Positions 7,619 through 16,975 of a stretch of 51,041 nucleotides of DNA are shown one piece after another. The translations under genes and the position numbers were made by a program. The DNA lies in the NCBI GenBank assembly GCA_903845125.1, contig CAIMWS010000453.1, positions 1 to 51,041 on the forward strand. The letters run 5' to 3'. Source of the DNA: an uncultured Verrucomicrobiota bacterium. GTDB lineage: Bacteria; Verrucomicrobiota; Verrucomicrobiia; Limisphaerales; UBA1319. Numbering within the stretch: position 1 is the first letter of the stretch; each line of letters starts with the position of its first letter. The notes under the pieces were generated by a model. The model was not told the origin of the DNA and searched no databases. It saw only the letters and a list, made by a program, of their open reading frames with translations.

Positions 7619-9025
7619 TCACGGTTTTCCCACCTCCAGGCAGGCCAGGCGATACAGATCGCGCACCAGCAGACGACTGCCCGCCAGCGCCAGGGGACCC
7701 CAGGCATCCGGCCCCTCCAGCACCCTGGCTTGGGCCAGTTTCTTGAAACCGGAAACGCTGGCTTCCACCAAACTCAATCCGCCCGAATCGTTCAATACGT
7801 AAAACATGCCTTGGGCCAGGAGAAAAGGACCGCTCCCATACTTGTTGGCCGCCCCGCTGGTCCAGACGGATTTGCCATTCAGATCCAGACACACAAACTG
7901 CCCATCGGGCCGGACCCCGAACAAATGATCCTGGAATAAGATGGGGGTCTGCTGCGTCGCTCCAAACACCGTCGGCTTGAGCCTGAAAAGTGTCTGCACA
8001 GACCATTGCTGGTTGGTTTTGGCGAGCTGCAGCATCATGCTCCCGGCTTCGTACCCGCCGCATAAAAAAACGCGGCCCCCACCCACGGCCACCGGGGATG
8101 GCACATTAGCTATGCTGATTTTCCAATCCGGGGTCTCCCACAGCAAGGCACCATCCGTGGCAGACACTCCCACCACGCCGCCGCTGGCGCAATACACATA
8201 CATTTTTTGGCCCTCGCACTCCATGGGAGTGACCGAGGAATGGGTCATCTGCCATTTTCTGGGATTAGGGGTCTGCCAGACCGGCTTGCCGGTTTCAAGA
8301 TCCACCGCCATGAGGAGGCAATCCCCGCCCGGGGCCAGGATCAATCGGTGGCCATCCACCAGCGGGCACTGCCCGGCATACCAGTCCGGCACCTCGGTGT
8401 TATACTCGCTGGCGAGATCGATTTTCCAGCGCAGTTCGCCCGTTTCCGGATCCACACAAATCACATGGCACATCGGACCAATCGCCACGGCGCAGCGGTC
8501 CTGAATTGAGGGAATCGTGCGGGACATACCGTGGTTGCGCTTGATTTTTACTGAATAGGTGTATCGCCAAAGCTCCTTGCCATCCTGGAGCGACAGGCAG
8601 CGGAAGGCGTCCGCCTGGCCGGGTTGGTCATAATCCATGAGATAAACCCTCCCCTTCCACACCGCCGGTGCGGCAAAGCCTTCCCCCACCTCGATATTCC
8701 AAAGCACTTTGGGCCCTTCGGCAGGCCAAGTGGTGGCCAGCGGCGTGGTGTCCCGGCTGATGGCATCCAGGTGGGTGCCACGGAAGCAAGGCCAGGATCC
8801 CGGCAAGGAAGAGGCGGTACCATTGGATTTCACCAGGTGCCCATTCCAACGGATGGCCGGCCCTGCGCCACCGACAGCCTGATTGGTCCGGTCAGCACCC
8901 GGAACACGGCTCTGCAATTGATGCGCCACTCCGGGATGGAACCACCACCATACCAAAGCGGCGGAAGCCGCCAGAACTGCCACCCAAGGCAGGACTTTCG
9001 GTTTGGTTTCATTAGCTTCTGTCAT
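7619..9025 (-). CDS. Membrane-anchored PQQ-like beta-propeller protein
   Basis: The protein of 468 residues starts at the ATG at 9025 (MTEANETKPK), followed by one hydrophobic segment PWVAVLAASAALVWWW at about 13-28 that is either a signal anchor or an uncleaved signal. The rest is built of tryptophan-rich propeller blades typical of the PQQ_2/BamB-like superfamily, for example LQDGKELWRYTY, DPETGELRWKIDL, LETGKPVWQTP and ATDGALLWETP. No alcohol-dehydrogenase cofactor residues or disulfide-ring cysteines were recognised, so an enzymatic role is not supported. It probably acts outside the cytoplasmic membrane as a scaffold or binding protein. Such proteins are abundant in Verrucomicrobiota and Planctomycetota. 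The link to gatB downstream is likely positional only. Confidence 0.8.
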   Translation of the reverse strand: MTEANETKPKVLPWVAVLAASAALVWWWFHPGVAHQLQSRVPGADRTNQAVGGAGPAIRWNGHLVKSNGTASSLPGSWPCFRGTHLDAISRDTTPLATTWPAEGPKVLWNIEVGEGFAAPAVWKGRVYLMDYDQPGQADAFRCLSLQDGKELWRYTYSVKIKRNHGMSRTIPSIQDRCAVAIGPMCHVICVDPETGELRWKIDLASEYNTEVPDWYAGQCPLVDGHRLILAPGGDCLLMAVDLETGKPVWQTPNPRKWQMTHSSVTPMECEGQKMYVYCASGGVVGVSATDGALLWETPDWKISIANVPSPVAVGGGRVFLCGGYEAGSMMLQLAKTNQQWSVQTLFRLKPTVFGATQQTPILFQDHLFGVRPDGQFVCLDLNGKSVWTSGAANKYGSGPFLLAQGMFYVLNDSGGLSLVEASVSGFKKLAQARVLEGPDAWGPLALAGSRLLVRDLYRLACLEVGKP

Positions 9026-9680
9026 GTTCAATTTCCTGTTGCAAAACAGCCTTCGGACCGACGTTACTCCACCCTTCGAACTCCAGCGGGGCCATTTTTC
9101 GGACCGTTGGGGGCCGCTCGCCCGGCGGAATTCCAATCCCCCCTTCCTTGGCCATTCCGTTCGATGGGATCGGGTGGGCTGGCCGCATCTTGTTGGACAA
9201 GGCCTGCATTGTTCGTCCCTGGTCCTGATCTATTCAGAACTCACAAACCCCAGCCCCAGGTTTACGTAAAAATCTGCGGCCCAACCTTTTCCACTTCTGA
9301 CGGACGAACACGGATCAGGGCATCCTAACGATTGGCAGGCGAACCCGTCAAGCGCCCGAAAACTGGACCCAATGGCTTTTGCCCTCAGGCCACCAAGTCC
9401 GCCTGGAAAGCTGGATTACTTTTCGGCGATTCTCTTTGCATAAATTGACGAAAACAGGGATATTAATCTTGAACTGGGTCATTTGGTTCCTCTCAAGCGC
9501 TGGAAGATCTTCAGGTGAACAGGTGTTCAGTGAGGATTTTTAAACCCGCAATCCAGGTCCGGAACAGGAAAAATAGGCCAGTCAGAATTGGAAAGGCAAA
9601 GGGGCGCATAAACCCGAACCGTATTACGGACCTCACGTACACGACGCGGCAGCGGTGCAGGCAACCCGAACGAATCAACC
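9026..9680. other. Intergenic region between PQQ-protein gene and infA
   Basis: About 655 bases with no supported gene. The two flanking genes are divergent, so both promoters should lie here. TTGACG at 9445-9450 resembles a -35 box, but the following TATTAA at 9461-9466 is only 10 bases away, so no promoter is called. No RNA gene or repeat was recognised. Confidence 0.4.
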
Positions 9681-9896
9681 ATGGAACAACCCATAGAACT
9701 TGAAGGCACAGTAAAAACCGTGCTCGCCGGCACGATGTTTCGAGTGGAACTGGCCAATAGCAACCACGTGGTCCTGGCCCATATTTCGGGTAAAATGCGC
9801 AAGCGCTTCATCCGTTTGACGGTGGGTGACCGGGTGAAAGTGGAAATGTCGCCCTACGATCTGGACAAAGCCCGGATCGTTTACCGTTTGCAGTAG
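9681..9896 (+). CDS. infA: Translation initiation factor IF-1
   Basis: Small OB-fold factor that binds the ribosomal A site during initiation. The 71-residue protein shows the family core: [35 protein letters not shown] and the ending [17 protein letters not shown]. It is located outside a ribosomal-protein operon, with DEAD-box helicase gene downstream and 360 bases between. It may be either the only or a second infA copy of the genome; many bacteria of this phylum carry stand-alone copies. No terminator is evident after it. Confidence 0.95.
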   Translation: MEQPIELEGTVKTVLAGTMFRVELANSNHVVLAHISGKMRKRFIRLTVGDRVKVEMSPYDLDKARIVYRLQ

Positions 9897-10258
9897 AGTA
9901 GCCGCATCCAAACACCAGCACAGCAAAGGTTTATGTGCGGTTTTTCGGGTTCGTGTCACGTCCTCAAAGTGCGGGTTCAAAATGGCCAATGGCTGGGGGT
10001 TTGAAAGGTTTTCCAAGAATTCCACTTGAGTAATTGCCGGAATAGCGGATACTACTAAACGAGTAGAAAAATTAGAGTTAGAATTTTTACATGATAAATC
10101 TTAAGGTGGAGGTTGCTTCAACAGTGGAATGAAGCCCGGTCTCCCCGGGACCATTCAGGGATTCGGCTCTTCAATGAAAATAATTAATGTTACAATCTGT
10201 TTGTTCTTGTGAAACCAGCGCCCCCAGGGGCAACCTCGTTCAGCAAACCCTCGACCCC
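9897..10258. other. Leader region of the DEAD-box helicase gene
   Basis: No gene is supported. The region becomes AT-rich near 10060-10100, where GTAGAAAAATT (10063-10073) is followed by an imperfect inverted copy ending at 10090. Cold-induced RNA helicases often have long structured leaders, so a regulatory leader is possible, but no defined motif is present. An in-frame ATG at 10187 could extend the helicase by 24 residues. Confidence 0.35.
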
Positions 10259-11497
10259 ATGACCTTTTCCGATTTCAAGCTTGCCCAGCCCATTATGGAG
10301 GCTGTGCGGGCACTCGGATTTACCGAACCCACACCCGTTCAAGCCCAGGCCATTCCTCTGATGATGGAAAACCGGGATGTGATTGGCAGCGCCCAGACCG
10401 GCACCGGCAAAACCGCCGCTTTTGGTTTGCCGATTCTGACCCACCTCGGCCAACGGGCTTCCGGCGGGCCCCGCGCCTTGGTTCTGGTACCTACCCGCGA
10501 ACTGGCACTCCAAGTGTCGGAAGCGCTCATCAGCTTCGCCCAATTCACCGACCTGCGGGTTTCCGTCTTCTACGGCGGCGTCGGTTACGGCAAACAACTG
10601 GCCGCGCTGAAGGAGGGCACGGATGTGATCGTGGCCACCCCTGGCCGCCTGTTGGACCATCTTTCCCGCGGCGCCCTCAAACTGAACTCCATCCGTTACC
10701 TGGTGCTCGATGAGGCCGACCGCATGCTGGATATGGGCTTTTTGCCCGATGTGCGCAAAATCATCAACCAGGTGCCCCGGCAACGCCAGACCTCCCTGTT
10801 TTCGGCCACGATCCCCTCGGAGATTGAGTCCCTGATCAAGTGGATGATGGACTCCCCGGTGGTCATCCAAATCGGCGCCCGGTATTCACCGGCCGACACA
10901 GTCAACCATTGGCTGTTCCCCGTGGCGGCCTCGCAAAAACCGGAACTGCTGAAGGCCCTCCTGCGGAAAGCCGCCTATGAATCGGCCATTGTTTTCTGCC
11001 GCACCAAGCATGGGGCGGATCGGGTGGGCCGGTTGTTGAAAGCCAGCCAGCACCGCGTGGCGGTGCTCCATTCCAATTTCTCCCAGCGGGAGCGCGACCA
11101 GGCCCTCGCCGGTTTCCGTGATGGACGGTTCAAGGTTTTGGTGGCCACCGACATCGCCGCCCGCGGCCTCGATGTGGCGGATGTCAGCCATGTGATCAAT
11201 TACGACGTTCCCCAACATCCCGAGGATTATGTTCATCGCATCGGCCGCACCGGCCGGGCCCAATCCAAAGGCGAAGCCATGACCATCATGGCCGCGGAGG
11301 ATACCCAGCACGTGCGCGCCATCGAACGCTTGATCGGCCGGGGCATCCCGCGCGAAAAGGTGGAGGATTTCAGCTACGAATACACCCGCCTGTTCGATGA
11401 AGGGAAAAAAGGCCCCCAAGCCCAGCCTTCGGGCCGGGTGCGCGGCGTCCGGTTGAGCGGTGGCTATTATTTCGGCCACGTCAAATCACGCCGCTAA
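10259..11497 (+). CDS. DEAD-box ATP-dependent RNA helicase
   Basis: RNA helicase of the RhlE/CsdA group that remodels RNA structures in ribosome assembly or mRNA decay. The ATG at 10259 gives 412 residues and the family N-terminus MTFSDFKL; neither this nor the upstream ATG at 10187 has a clear ribosome binding site. Motifs in order: Q-motif PTPVQAQ, motif I AQTGTGKT at 45-52, Ia PTRELAL, Ib TPGRLLD, DEAD at 151-154, SAT at 182-184, then helicase-C motifs IVFCRTKHGAD, VATDIAARGLD and HRIGRTGRA. The C-terminal tail is short and basic, without an RNA-binding domain such as DbpA. It is monocistronic and ends in a strong terminator. Assignment to RhlE rather than CsdA is uncertain. Confidence 0.95.
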   Translation: MTFSDFKLAQPIMEAVRALGFTEPTPVQAQAIPLMMENRDVIGSAQTGTGKTAAFGLPILTHLGQRASGGPRALVLVPTRELALQVSEALISFAQFTDLRVSVFYGGVGYGKQLAALKEGTDVIVATPGRLLDHLSRGALKLNSIRYLVLDEADRMLDMGFLPDVRKIINQVPRQRQTSLFSATIPSEIESLIKWMMDSPVVIQIGARYSPADTVNHWLFPVAASQKPELLKALLRKAAYESAIVFCRTKHGADRVGRLLKASQHRVAVLHSNFSQRERDQALAGFRDGRFKVLVATDIAARGLDVADVSHVINYDVPQHPEDYVHRIGRTGRAQSKGEAMTIMAAEDTQHVRAIERLIGRGIPREKVEDFSYEYTRLFDEGKKGPQAQPSGRVRGVRLSGGYYFGHVKSRR

Positions 11498-11561
11498 TCC
11501 CCGGAAACATCCCCCTTTAAAACGGGTCAACTGCGGCCGCGTGGTTGGCCGGATCCTGATG

Positions 11562-11596
11562 CCGCCGGTTTGCTCTTAAACCGGCGGTTTGCTTTT
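11562..11596 (+). terminator. Rho-independent terminator of the helicase gene
   Basis: CCGCCGGTTT at 11562-11571 pairs perfectly with AAACCGGCGG at 11578-11587 around the loop GCTCTT, and TTTGCTTTT follows. It lies 65 bases after the helicase stop and before the convergent serine hydrolase gene. Confidence 0.85.
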
Positions 11597-11650
11597 CGGT
11601 TCCTCCGTAATCGCTCATCCGGCAATTCCCAATCCTTCCCAGCCAAGCGG

Positions 11651-12925
11651 TCAATCGGTCAAAGCCTGGTAAAACAGGGTCGAAAACTTTTCAAAGATCC
11701 CATGCTGGTTGTGGGGCAAATGCTGGACAAACAACAGCGCCAGCGTCTTTTCCCGGGGATCCAGGTTGAAGTAGGTGGTGGCCGCCCCGGACCAGCCGAA
11801 TTGCCCTACCGACCCCAACCGGCTCCCCTTGGCGAGATCAATGCGCACGGATCCCCCCAAACCAAACCCGTCGGATGGGCTCCATACGTGGGTGGGCCGC
11901 TCCAAGTGGTTCAGATGGTTGGCCATCATCAGTTCCACGGTCTTGCGGCCGAGAATCTGGCAGCCATCCAACTTGCCGCCGTTGAGGAGCATCTGCCCAA
12001 AACGGGCATAATCCCCAATGGTTGAAAACAGACCGCCGCCGCCACTGGGAAAGCCCTGGCCAGGCCCGTGGTATGAATCCAGGATGGGCGCCATGACCTG
12101 TAATTTGCCATCCGGCCCCGGCCCGTAAATCCTGGCCAACCGTGGGCGTTTTCGTTCCGGAACCAGGAACCCGGTATCCACCATGCCCAAGGGGTTAAAA
12201 AGGCGCTCCTGGAGGAAATCCTCAAACTTTTGCCCGGAAACTACTTCCACCAGGTAACCCAGAATGTCCGTATTGATGCCGTACAGGAAAGCTTCGCCCG
12301 GCTGATGCGCCAGCGGCAGTTTGCCAACGCGGGTGATGAACTCCTTGAACGAGGGCGCGTTCCACAGATCCGCCCGCCGGGTAAGCTCATCCACTGGATT
12401 ATTGGTGGATCCGTAGGTGTAGCCAGCGGTATGCGTCAGCAGGTGCTTGATGGTGATGGGAGATTTCGCGTCGACCAGTTCCGGATGGTCGGCCGTGCCA
12501 CTTTTGAAAACCTTCACGCCTTTGAGTTCGGGAATGAAATTGGCCACCGGATCTTCCAGGTTGAACCGCCCATCCTCCAGCAGCATCAGGACCGCCACAC
12601 TGGTGATGATTTTGGACATGGAATAAATTCGCATGATCGTCTCTTTTTCCATGGGGGCTTTGGTCTCCAGATCGCGGGTGCCATAAGTATGCCAATCCAC
12701 GATCATTCCCTGGCGGACAATCATCGTCACCGCTCCGGCATGCTTGCCGTCATCGATGAATTTCTGGATCACCGAGTGCATTTTTTCGAGGCGCGAAACG
12801 GAAAAACCCGCACTCGCTGGCTGAGCCAAGGGCAAGGGCTGGCCAAAGGCCGGGTGGGACACAGCGAGCAACAGCCAGCCTGCCAGCCAGGCTGGCTTAA
12901 TTAACAAAGCCAGTTTCAGATTCAT
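11651..12925 (-). CDS. Secreted serine hydrolase, beta-lactamase class C/PBP4* family
   Basis: Exported penicillin-binding-protein-like serine hydrolase of 424 residues. Signal peptide with hydrophobic stretch ALLIKPAWLAGWLLLAVS and a likely cut after HPAFG (about residue 28). The S-x-x-K motif is SMSK at 102-105 (nucleophile Ser102, base Lys105), preceded by the usual MRIYSMSK context. The second motif is around Tyr215 (FLYGINTDILGYLVEVVSG). A glycine-rich GWSGAATTYF near the C-terminus occupies the position of the third motif. Many members are esterases or peptidases rather than beta-lactamases, and nothing here shows antibiotic hydrolysis. It is separate from its neighbours and converges with the helicase gene. 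Confidence 0.88.
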   Translation of the reverse strand: MNLKLALLIKPAWLAGWLLLAVSHPAFGQPLPLAQPASAGFSVSRLEKMHSVIQKFIDDGKHAGAVTMIVRQGMIVDWHTYGTRDLETKAPMEKETIMRIYSMSKIITSVAVLMLLEDGRFNLEDPVANFIPELKGVKVFKSGTADHPELVDAKSPITIKHLLTHTAGYTYGSTNNPVDELTRRADLWNAPSFKEFITRVGKLPLAHQPGEAFLYGINTDILGYLVEVVSGQKFEDFLQERLFNPLGMVDTGFLVPERKRPRLARIYGPGPDGKLQVMAPILDSYHGPGQGFPSGGGGLFSTIGDYARFGQMLLNGGKLDGCQILGRKTVELMMANHLNHLERPTHVWSPSDGFGLGGSVRIDLAKGSRLGSVGQFGWSGAATTYFNLDPREKTLALLFVQHLPHNQHGIFEKFSTLFYQALTD

Positions 12926-12989
12926 ATTCTATTTCACGGTTTTTCCAAGTTCAGGGGACTTTCTCTCCCGCCGCCGTTTGGAAAGCAAG

Positions 12990-13847
12990 TCAAAGAGTTG
13001 CACCCTGACAAGCTAGTTGCTCGATCCCTTCCAAGGCACCCATGGGCAATCCCCAATGCCCACCCGGCACCTGGCATTCGCGGGGATTAATCCGGATCAA
13101 GCCGCCGTGCAACTGGCGGGCCACCCTTTCGGAGCAGAATCGCACGGTGGGAATCGCCGTCCCGGCGCCCAACTCAATGACCGCGCAGTGGACCCGGTCC
13201 TTTTCCAGGCCGGCGAGCCAGGCTCGGAACCGGTCATCCTGGGCATCGGTCCGTCCACCAATCCAGGCGTCGTCACCGAACATCAGGATGTTCGGACGGG
13301 CCAGTCCTCCGCAATGCGGGCAACGGGGCAATGGCTCCCGCGCCAGGAAGGCCTCCTCATCCACCAATACCACCTCGGAGCGGGCCTCCCAGACCGCATC
13401 GCAGCAAGGCTCGCAGCACTGGAAATGGTGGATGGACCCGTGGCATTCCACCATTTGGCCGGAGGGGAAACCGGCCGCCTGGAATTGCCCATCCACATTG
13501 GATGTAAAAACAAAGAAACCCCGGGGCTTGGCGGTTGCCCAAGTCAGCAACCGGCCGAATCCGGCATGCGGCACGGTGGCCCGGTATAAATTCAGCCGCT
13601 GTCCGTAAAACGCCCACGCCAGCCGGGGATGCTCCTTAAACCACCTGGGATTGGCCAGTTCCTCGAAGGCCAAACCCATCCGTGCGGCGGCCGGGTAGGC
13701 CCGCCAAAAACCTTCCCGGCCCCGGAAATTTGGCAGGCCGGAATCCACCCCCATGCCGGCCCCGGCTGTGATCAGCAGCGCCTCCGCCGCTTTTACAGTC
13801 TGGGCCGCTGCCACCCACCCTTGGTCCGGCCTCATGGTATTTGCCAT
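12990..13847 (-). CDS. Sir2-family NAD-dependent protein deacylase-like protein
   Basis: Sirtuin-type enzyme of 285 residues that would remove acyl groups from lysine using NAD+. The NAD-binding loop GAGMGVDSGLPNFRG is at 29-43 and TSNVDG is at 115-120 (TQNVDG in most sirtuins). His136 in CHGSIH is the expected catalytic base. Zinc ligands are likely Cys145-x2-Cys148 and Cys176-x2-Cys179. A long acidic C-terminal half includes PNILMFGDDAW and ELGAGTAIPTVR, matching the conserved Rossmann GxG(T/S) segment. The protein is somewhat longer than CobB, and the Q-to-S change is notable, so substrate specificity is open. It is divergent from the Rieske gene with 148 bases between. Confidence 0.85.
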   Translation of the reverse strand: MANTMRPDQGWVAAAQTVKAAEALLITAGAGMGVDSGLPNFRGREGFWRAYPAAARMGLAFEELANPRWFKEHPRLAWAFYGQRLNLYRATVPHAGFGRLLTWATAKPRGFFVFTSNVDGQFQAAGFPSGQMVECHGSIHHFQCCEPCCDAVWEARSEVVLVDEEAFLAREPLPRCPHCGGLARPNILMFGDDAWIGGRTDAQDDRFRAWLAGLEKDRVHCAVIELGAGTAIPTVRFCSERVARQLHGGLIRINPRECQVPGGHWGLPMGALEGIEQLACQGATL

Positions 13848-13995
13848 AATTCATCAACCACCGGCGGGCCTGGCCAGGCAAGGTTTATTTATTGCCGCCA
13901 CGGCACCCGCCCCCTCAAAAAGCATAATCAACCGGGACTTCACTTTTCAATTGGCACAACCGGGATTACTTTGCAGCCGGTTTGTTTTGCTGGAT

Positions 13996-14337
13996 ATGAA
14001 ACGCATTCACTTAATCAATACGAACGATCTCGAGGAGGGCGGCTGCCGGGCCTTTGAATTTGAGCGCGGTGGCCAATCCATCAAGGGATTCCTCGCCCGC
14101 CACCAGGGCCGTTGGGTGGCTTATGAAAACCGCTGCCAGCATTTGGCCATCCCCCTGGATATGGGTGACGAACGCTTCTTTTCCCGGGATGGCCGCCACT
14201 TCATCTGCCGGACGCATGCCGCCCTCTACGAGCCATTGACCGGCCTCTGCGTGCGCGGCCCCTGCACCGGTGGCCGGCTGGAGGCCTTGAAATTGGAGGC
14301 CGCCGAAGGGGCGGTTTGGCTCATCCTCGAAGCCTGA
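13996..14337 (+). CDS. Rieske [2Fe-2S] domain protein
   Basis: Small cytosolic electron carrier of 113 residues, a stand-alone Rieske ferredoxin of the nitrite-reductase small-subunit or dioxygenase-ferredoxin type. Cluster ligands are Cys47 and His49 (RCQHL) and Cys71 and His74 (CRTHAALYEP). There is no membrane anchor. The ATG at 13996 gives a compact Rieske fold, whereas the open frame extends far upstream without family similarity. The second motif lacks the usual extra proline-glycine loop of membrane Rieske proteins. The partner is unknown, as the neighbours are a sirtuin (divergent) and a cysteine hydrolase (convergent, stop codons four bases apart). Confidence 0.85.
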   Translation: MKRIHLINTNDLEEGGCRAFEFERGGQSIKGFLARHQGRWVAYENRCQHLAIPLDMGDERFFSRDGRHFICRTHAALYEPLTGLCVRGPCTGGRLEALKLEAAEGAVWLILEA

Positions 14338-14341
14338 CCGC

Positions 14342-15934
14342 TCATCTCCTGCCCACGAAGCCCGCGTTGACCCAGTTGGCTAGGTCTTCCCGGTTGCCAT
14401 CACCCGCATCGGTGGCCACCAGGCTGATCTGGCGGCTGCCGGGGGGGATGGGCACATTGAAACGCCAGGGAACCTCGCTGATTTTCATGACCGGACTGGC
14501 GGCGACGCATCGTCCATCGAGGATCACTTTGAACACGACGCTGGGGTATTTGGCCAGGTTGGAGCCGTTATTGATCTCCAGGATGCGTTCGTCCACACCC
14601 GCCAGGGCCACAAACCGCGCATATTCCGGTTTGACCTGGTAAACCAGGTGGTTGGGCGCGTGCACCCCCATGCCGCGCTGGTAATCCTGCCCGCGCAGCC
14701 GCAGCCCGGCCTGCCGGTTGCTGCGATCCTTTTGGGGTGGGCTGGAAACCGGTGAATAACGGTGGTCGCTGGAGGAGGGTGAGTGCCCCGGCCCGGCCAC
14801 CCGCACTGGCGTCAAGTCCGCGAGATGGATATCGGGCATGGGTGGTGCCTCGGGCAGCCGGGCAAAGAATCCCTCGGAGGGGAGGCAAACCGGCTCCCCA
14901 TTCTGCCAGGCCATGGCCCGCAGGTGGGTGGTCTCACGGATTTGGAACGGCCCCGTATAACGTGCCGACGCCAGGCCTGGCTCCGAGCCATCCAGCGTAT
15001 AATGGATCTCCGCCTGAGGCTGCCAAGGGGTGGTGAGGGTGACGGTGATTTCCTTGGGGAACAGGTGCGGCCGGGCCGGAACTCCCCAGGGCGTGACGCG
15101 CACCGGGTCCACCGGCCGCGCCTGCTGCCAGCGGCCGGCCCGCCGGAGATCCTCGGCGAAGTTGATGGTCGCGGCCAGGTATTTCTCGAAGTGTTCCACC
15201 ACCCTGGCGGTGAAATCGTCCGGGGTGATTTTTTTCACCGGATCATACATGCCGTGGGCGTCGGTGAGATCCCGGGCCAGGAGGCAGCTGAATCCGGCTT
15301 TGCTCAAATTAAGCAGGCCAATCGATTTGCCCAGCAGACAAACCTGGGTGTGCACTCCCATGTAAATCAAGTGCGTGATGCCCCGCTCCCGGCAGATGGA
15401 GTAAAGCGTTTCCAGATCGTTGGGCATCAGGTCCGTATCCGCCACGCGCAAATCCGGATTCATGGCATCCCACCCATAATTGCCCTGGCAGCGTTCCGGC
15501 CCGCAGGTGCAGCCCCCGCCATCCGGCGCCGGGGGACACTCGATTTTGCGCAGGGCCGGCAGCGGCCGTTTGGGCGCGTTGAATGCGGCTTCGTAGGCGG
15601 GTGTGCCCACATAATTGTCGGCCACATCCGAGGGGCACCAGAAAATGGTCATGCCCATTTCCCGGGACCGCGCCACCACCTCGGCCATGCGCGGCACCAG
15701 GCTGCCCACCCGCTGGGTGGAGGTTTTGCACCAGTGCCAGTTCCACATGTCCACAATCACCAGCGCCGTCTGGCGCGGATCCAGGTTCTCCCGGCTGATG
15801 GAGGCCACGCCGCTCTGCGGATCGCGCCGCTGGAGGTTGAACTCCATGGCCTGGCTGGGCGCCAGCGGAAAAACCAGGAACCCGCAGAATAGCGCCGCCC
15901 AAGCGGCCCGGGAAAAAATTGGTGGCGATGTCAT
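14342..15934 (-). CDS. Secreted isochorismatase-like hydrolase fused to CHB_HEX_C-like and NPCBM domains
   Basis: Exported three-part protein of 530 residues. The ATG at 15934 is chosen because it starts the signal peptide MTSPPIFSRAAWAALFC, cut near APSQA (about 29). Residues 50-255 are an isochorismatase-like cysteine hydrolase: Asp62 in VIVDMWNWHW and Cys199 in GVHTQVCL are the expected triad members. Residues about 294-355 resemble the chitobiase C-terminal domain (IHYTLDGSEP, then YTGPF and LRAMAWQ). Residues about 405-528 match an NPCBM carbohydrate-binding domain (GMGVHAPNHLVYQV, FVALAGVDERI, SLVATDAGDGNREDLANWVNAGF). This suggests a hydrolase held at a glycan outside the cytoplasm; its substrate is unknown. 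It is followed convergently by the Rieske gene and preceded by the sugar permease gene in the same direction. Confidence 0.85.
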   Translation of the reverse strand: MTSPPIFSRAAWAALFCGFLVFPLAPSQAMEFNLQRRDPQSGVASISRENLDPRQTALVIVDMWNWHWCKTSTQRVGSLVPRMAEVVARSREMGMTIFWCPSDVADNYVGTPAYEAAFNAPKRPLPALRKIECPPAPDGGGCTCGPERCQGNYGWDAMNPDLRVADTDLMPNDLETLYSICRERGITHLIYMGVHTQVCLLGKSIGLLNLSKAGFSCLLARDLTDAHGMYDPVKKITPDDFTARVVEHFEKYLAATINFAEDLRRAGRWQQARPVDPVRVTPWGVPARPHLFPKEITVTLTTPWQPQAEIHYTLDGSEPGLASARYTGPFQIRETTHLRAMAWQNGEPVCLPSEGFFARLPEAPPMPDIHLADLTPVRVAGPGHSPSSSDHRYSPVSSPPQKDRSNRQAGLRLRGQDYQRGMGVHAPNHLVYQVKPEYARFVALAGVDERILEINNGSNLAKYPSVVFKVILDGRCVAASPVMKISEVPWRFNVPIPPGSRQISLVATDAGDGNREDLANWVNAGFVGRR

Positions 15935-16084
15935 GTGGCCATTCTCCGGCAACGCTCCGGATTGCCAAGCCAAAATTCACGCCCAAGCCAGACCGCAACC
16001 CCCACCCGGGTTACCGTTGCTTTTGGCGCACGGCACCCCGCGGCCGGCGTCCGCCCCGGCGGGAAAACGCAGGCCAAACTACGG

Positions 16085-16975
16085 CTATTTATTGAGATTG
16101 CCCAACAGGATCCCGCCCGCGGTAGCGAGCACGCAGCCGATGAGCGTCATCCCCGCCGCGCGGCTTCCGGGCAGCGGATCCTTCAGGAGGAATATCCCCA
16201 CCAGCGCGTTCACCACCACGGAAAGCTGGGCGATGGTGTAGCCTTTGCCTGCGCCCAGGTGGCCGACCAGCAGCAGCATGCCATAATTGCCCGTGGTCCA
16301 AAGGAGGCCGGTGGCACCGATGCGCCAATAATCCCCCCGGCGTTCAAGCCGGGGGCTTTGCCGCCCGAGCAACACCAGCAGCCCGCTGCCGGTAAAGATG
16401 CCAGCCGCCATGGGCAGGGCCCCGATCCACATGGACACCCCGGACAGTTTGATGGGGATGAAGTAGATCCCCCACAGGACGCCGGCACCGAGCGCGCCCA
16501 GCAGCCCCAGCGCACGATTCTGGTGGGGCCGGGGGCCGGAATCGCCCCCCCGGGCAAAAATGATCAACAAGACGCCCGCGATGATCACTACGATGGCGCC
16601 CGCCAGCAGCAATTGGTTCAGCCAGCTGGTGTTGCGGAATTCCTGGAACATCACCACCCCGCACACCAGGCTCACCATGATATTCAGCGGCGCCCAGATG
16701 CCAAACGCCCGGGCCATGCCCAGGTGATGAGTGGCCGTGAAGGCACACAGGCCGCTCAAGGCCCAGATGAGGCCGCCCAGGAAAGGCAGCCAGAAACCGC
16801 TCCATGTGACCTGCCCCAAGCCCAGCCCCAGGCTGATCAGGAACGCCAGTATCAGGTTCACGGAGCCGACATAGAAGGCCTTGATCTGCTGGTTTTTCAA
16901 CGGCACGTTTTGCGACGGGGCCAGCCAGGTGCCCCACGCCAGCACCGTGATCATCGCGTATAATATTCCAAGCAT
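16085..16975 (-). CDS. GRP/RhaT-type sugar permease (DMT superfamily)
   Basis: Inner-membrane protein of 296 residues with about ten hydrophobic helices, as expected of the glucose/ribose porter and L-rhamnose permease families. It begins MLGILYAMITVLAWGTWLAPSQNVPLKN without a cleavable signal. GLIWALSGLCAFTATHHLGMARAFGIWAPLNIMVSLVCGVVMFQE is typical of the first half and the second half repeats the topology (GAGVLWGIYFIPIKLSG). The substrate is a monosaccharide by family, exact sugar unknown. It is in the same direction as the secreted hydrolase gene (150 bases before it) and divergent from the DUF2961 gene, so all three may be part of one carbohydrate locus. Confidence 0.85.
   Translation of the reverse strand: MLGILYAMITVLAWGTWLAPSQNVPLKNQQIKAFYVGSVNLILAFLISLGLGLGQVTWSGFWLPFLGGLIWALSGLCAFTATHHLGMARAFGIWAPLNIMVSLVCGVVMFQEFRNTSWLNQLLLAGAIVVIIAGVLLIIFARGGDSGPRPHQNRALGLLGALGAGVLWGIYFIPIKLSGVSMWIGALPMAAGIFTGSGLLVLLGRQSPRLERRGDYWRIGATGLLWTTGNYGMLLLVGHLGAGKGYTIAQLSVVVNALVGIFLLKDPLPGSRAAGMTLIGCVLATAGGILLGNLNK

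Noticed and set aside
9445..9466. Promoter for infA from TTGACG and TATTAA
   Set aside because: The spacer is only ten bases, far from the 16-18 needed.
11651..12925. Antibiotic-resistance beta-lactamase
   Set aside because: The S-x-x-K family is mostly made up of esterases and peptidases; nothing specific to class C resistance enzymes is seen.
14783..15892. Plus-strand open frame of 369 codons opposite the cysteine hydrolase
   Set aside because: Antisense shadow, His/Gln/Gly-rich without domains.
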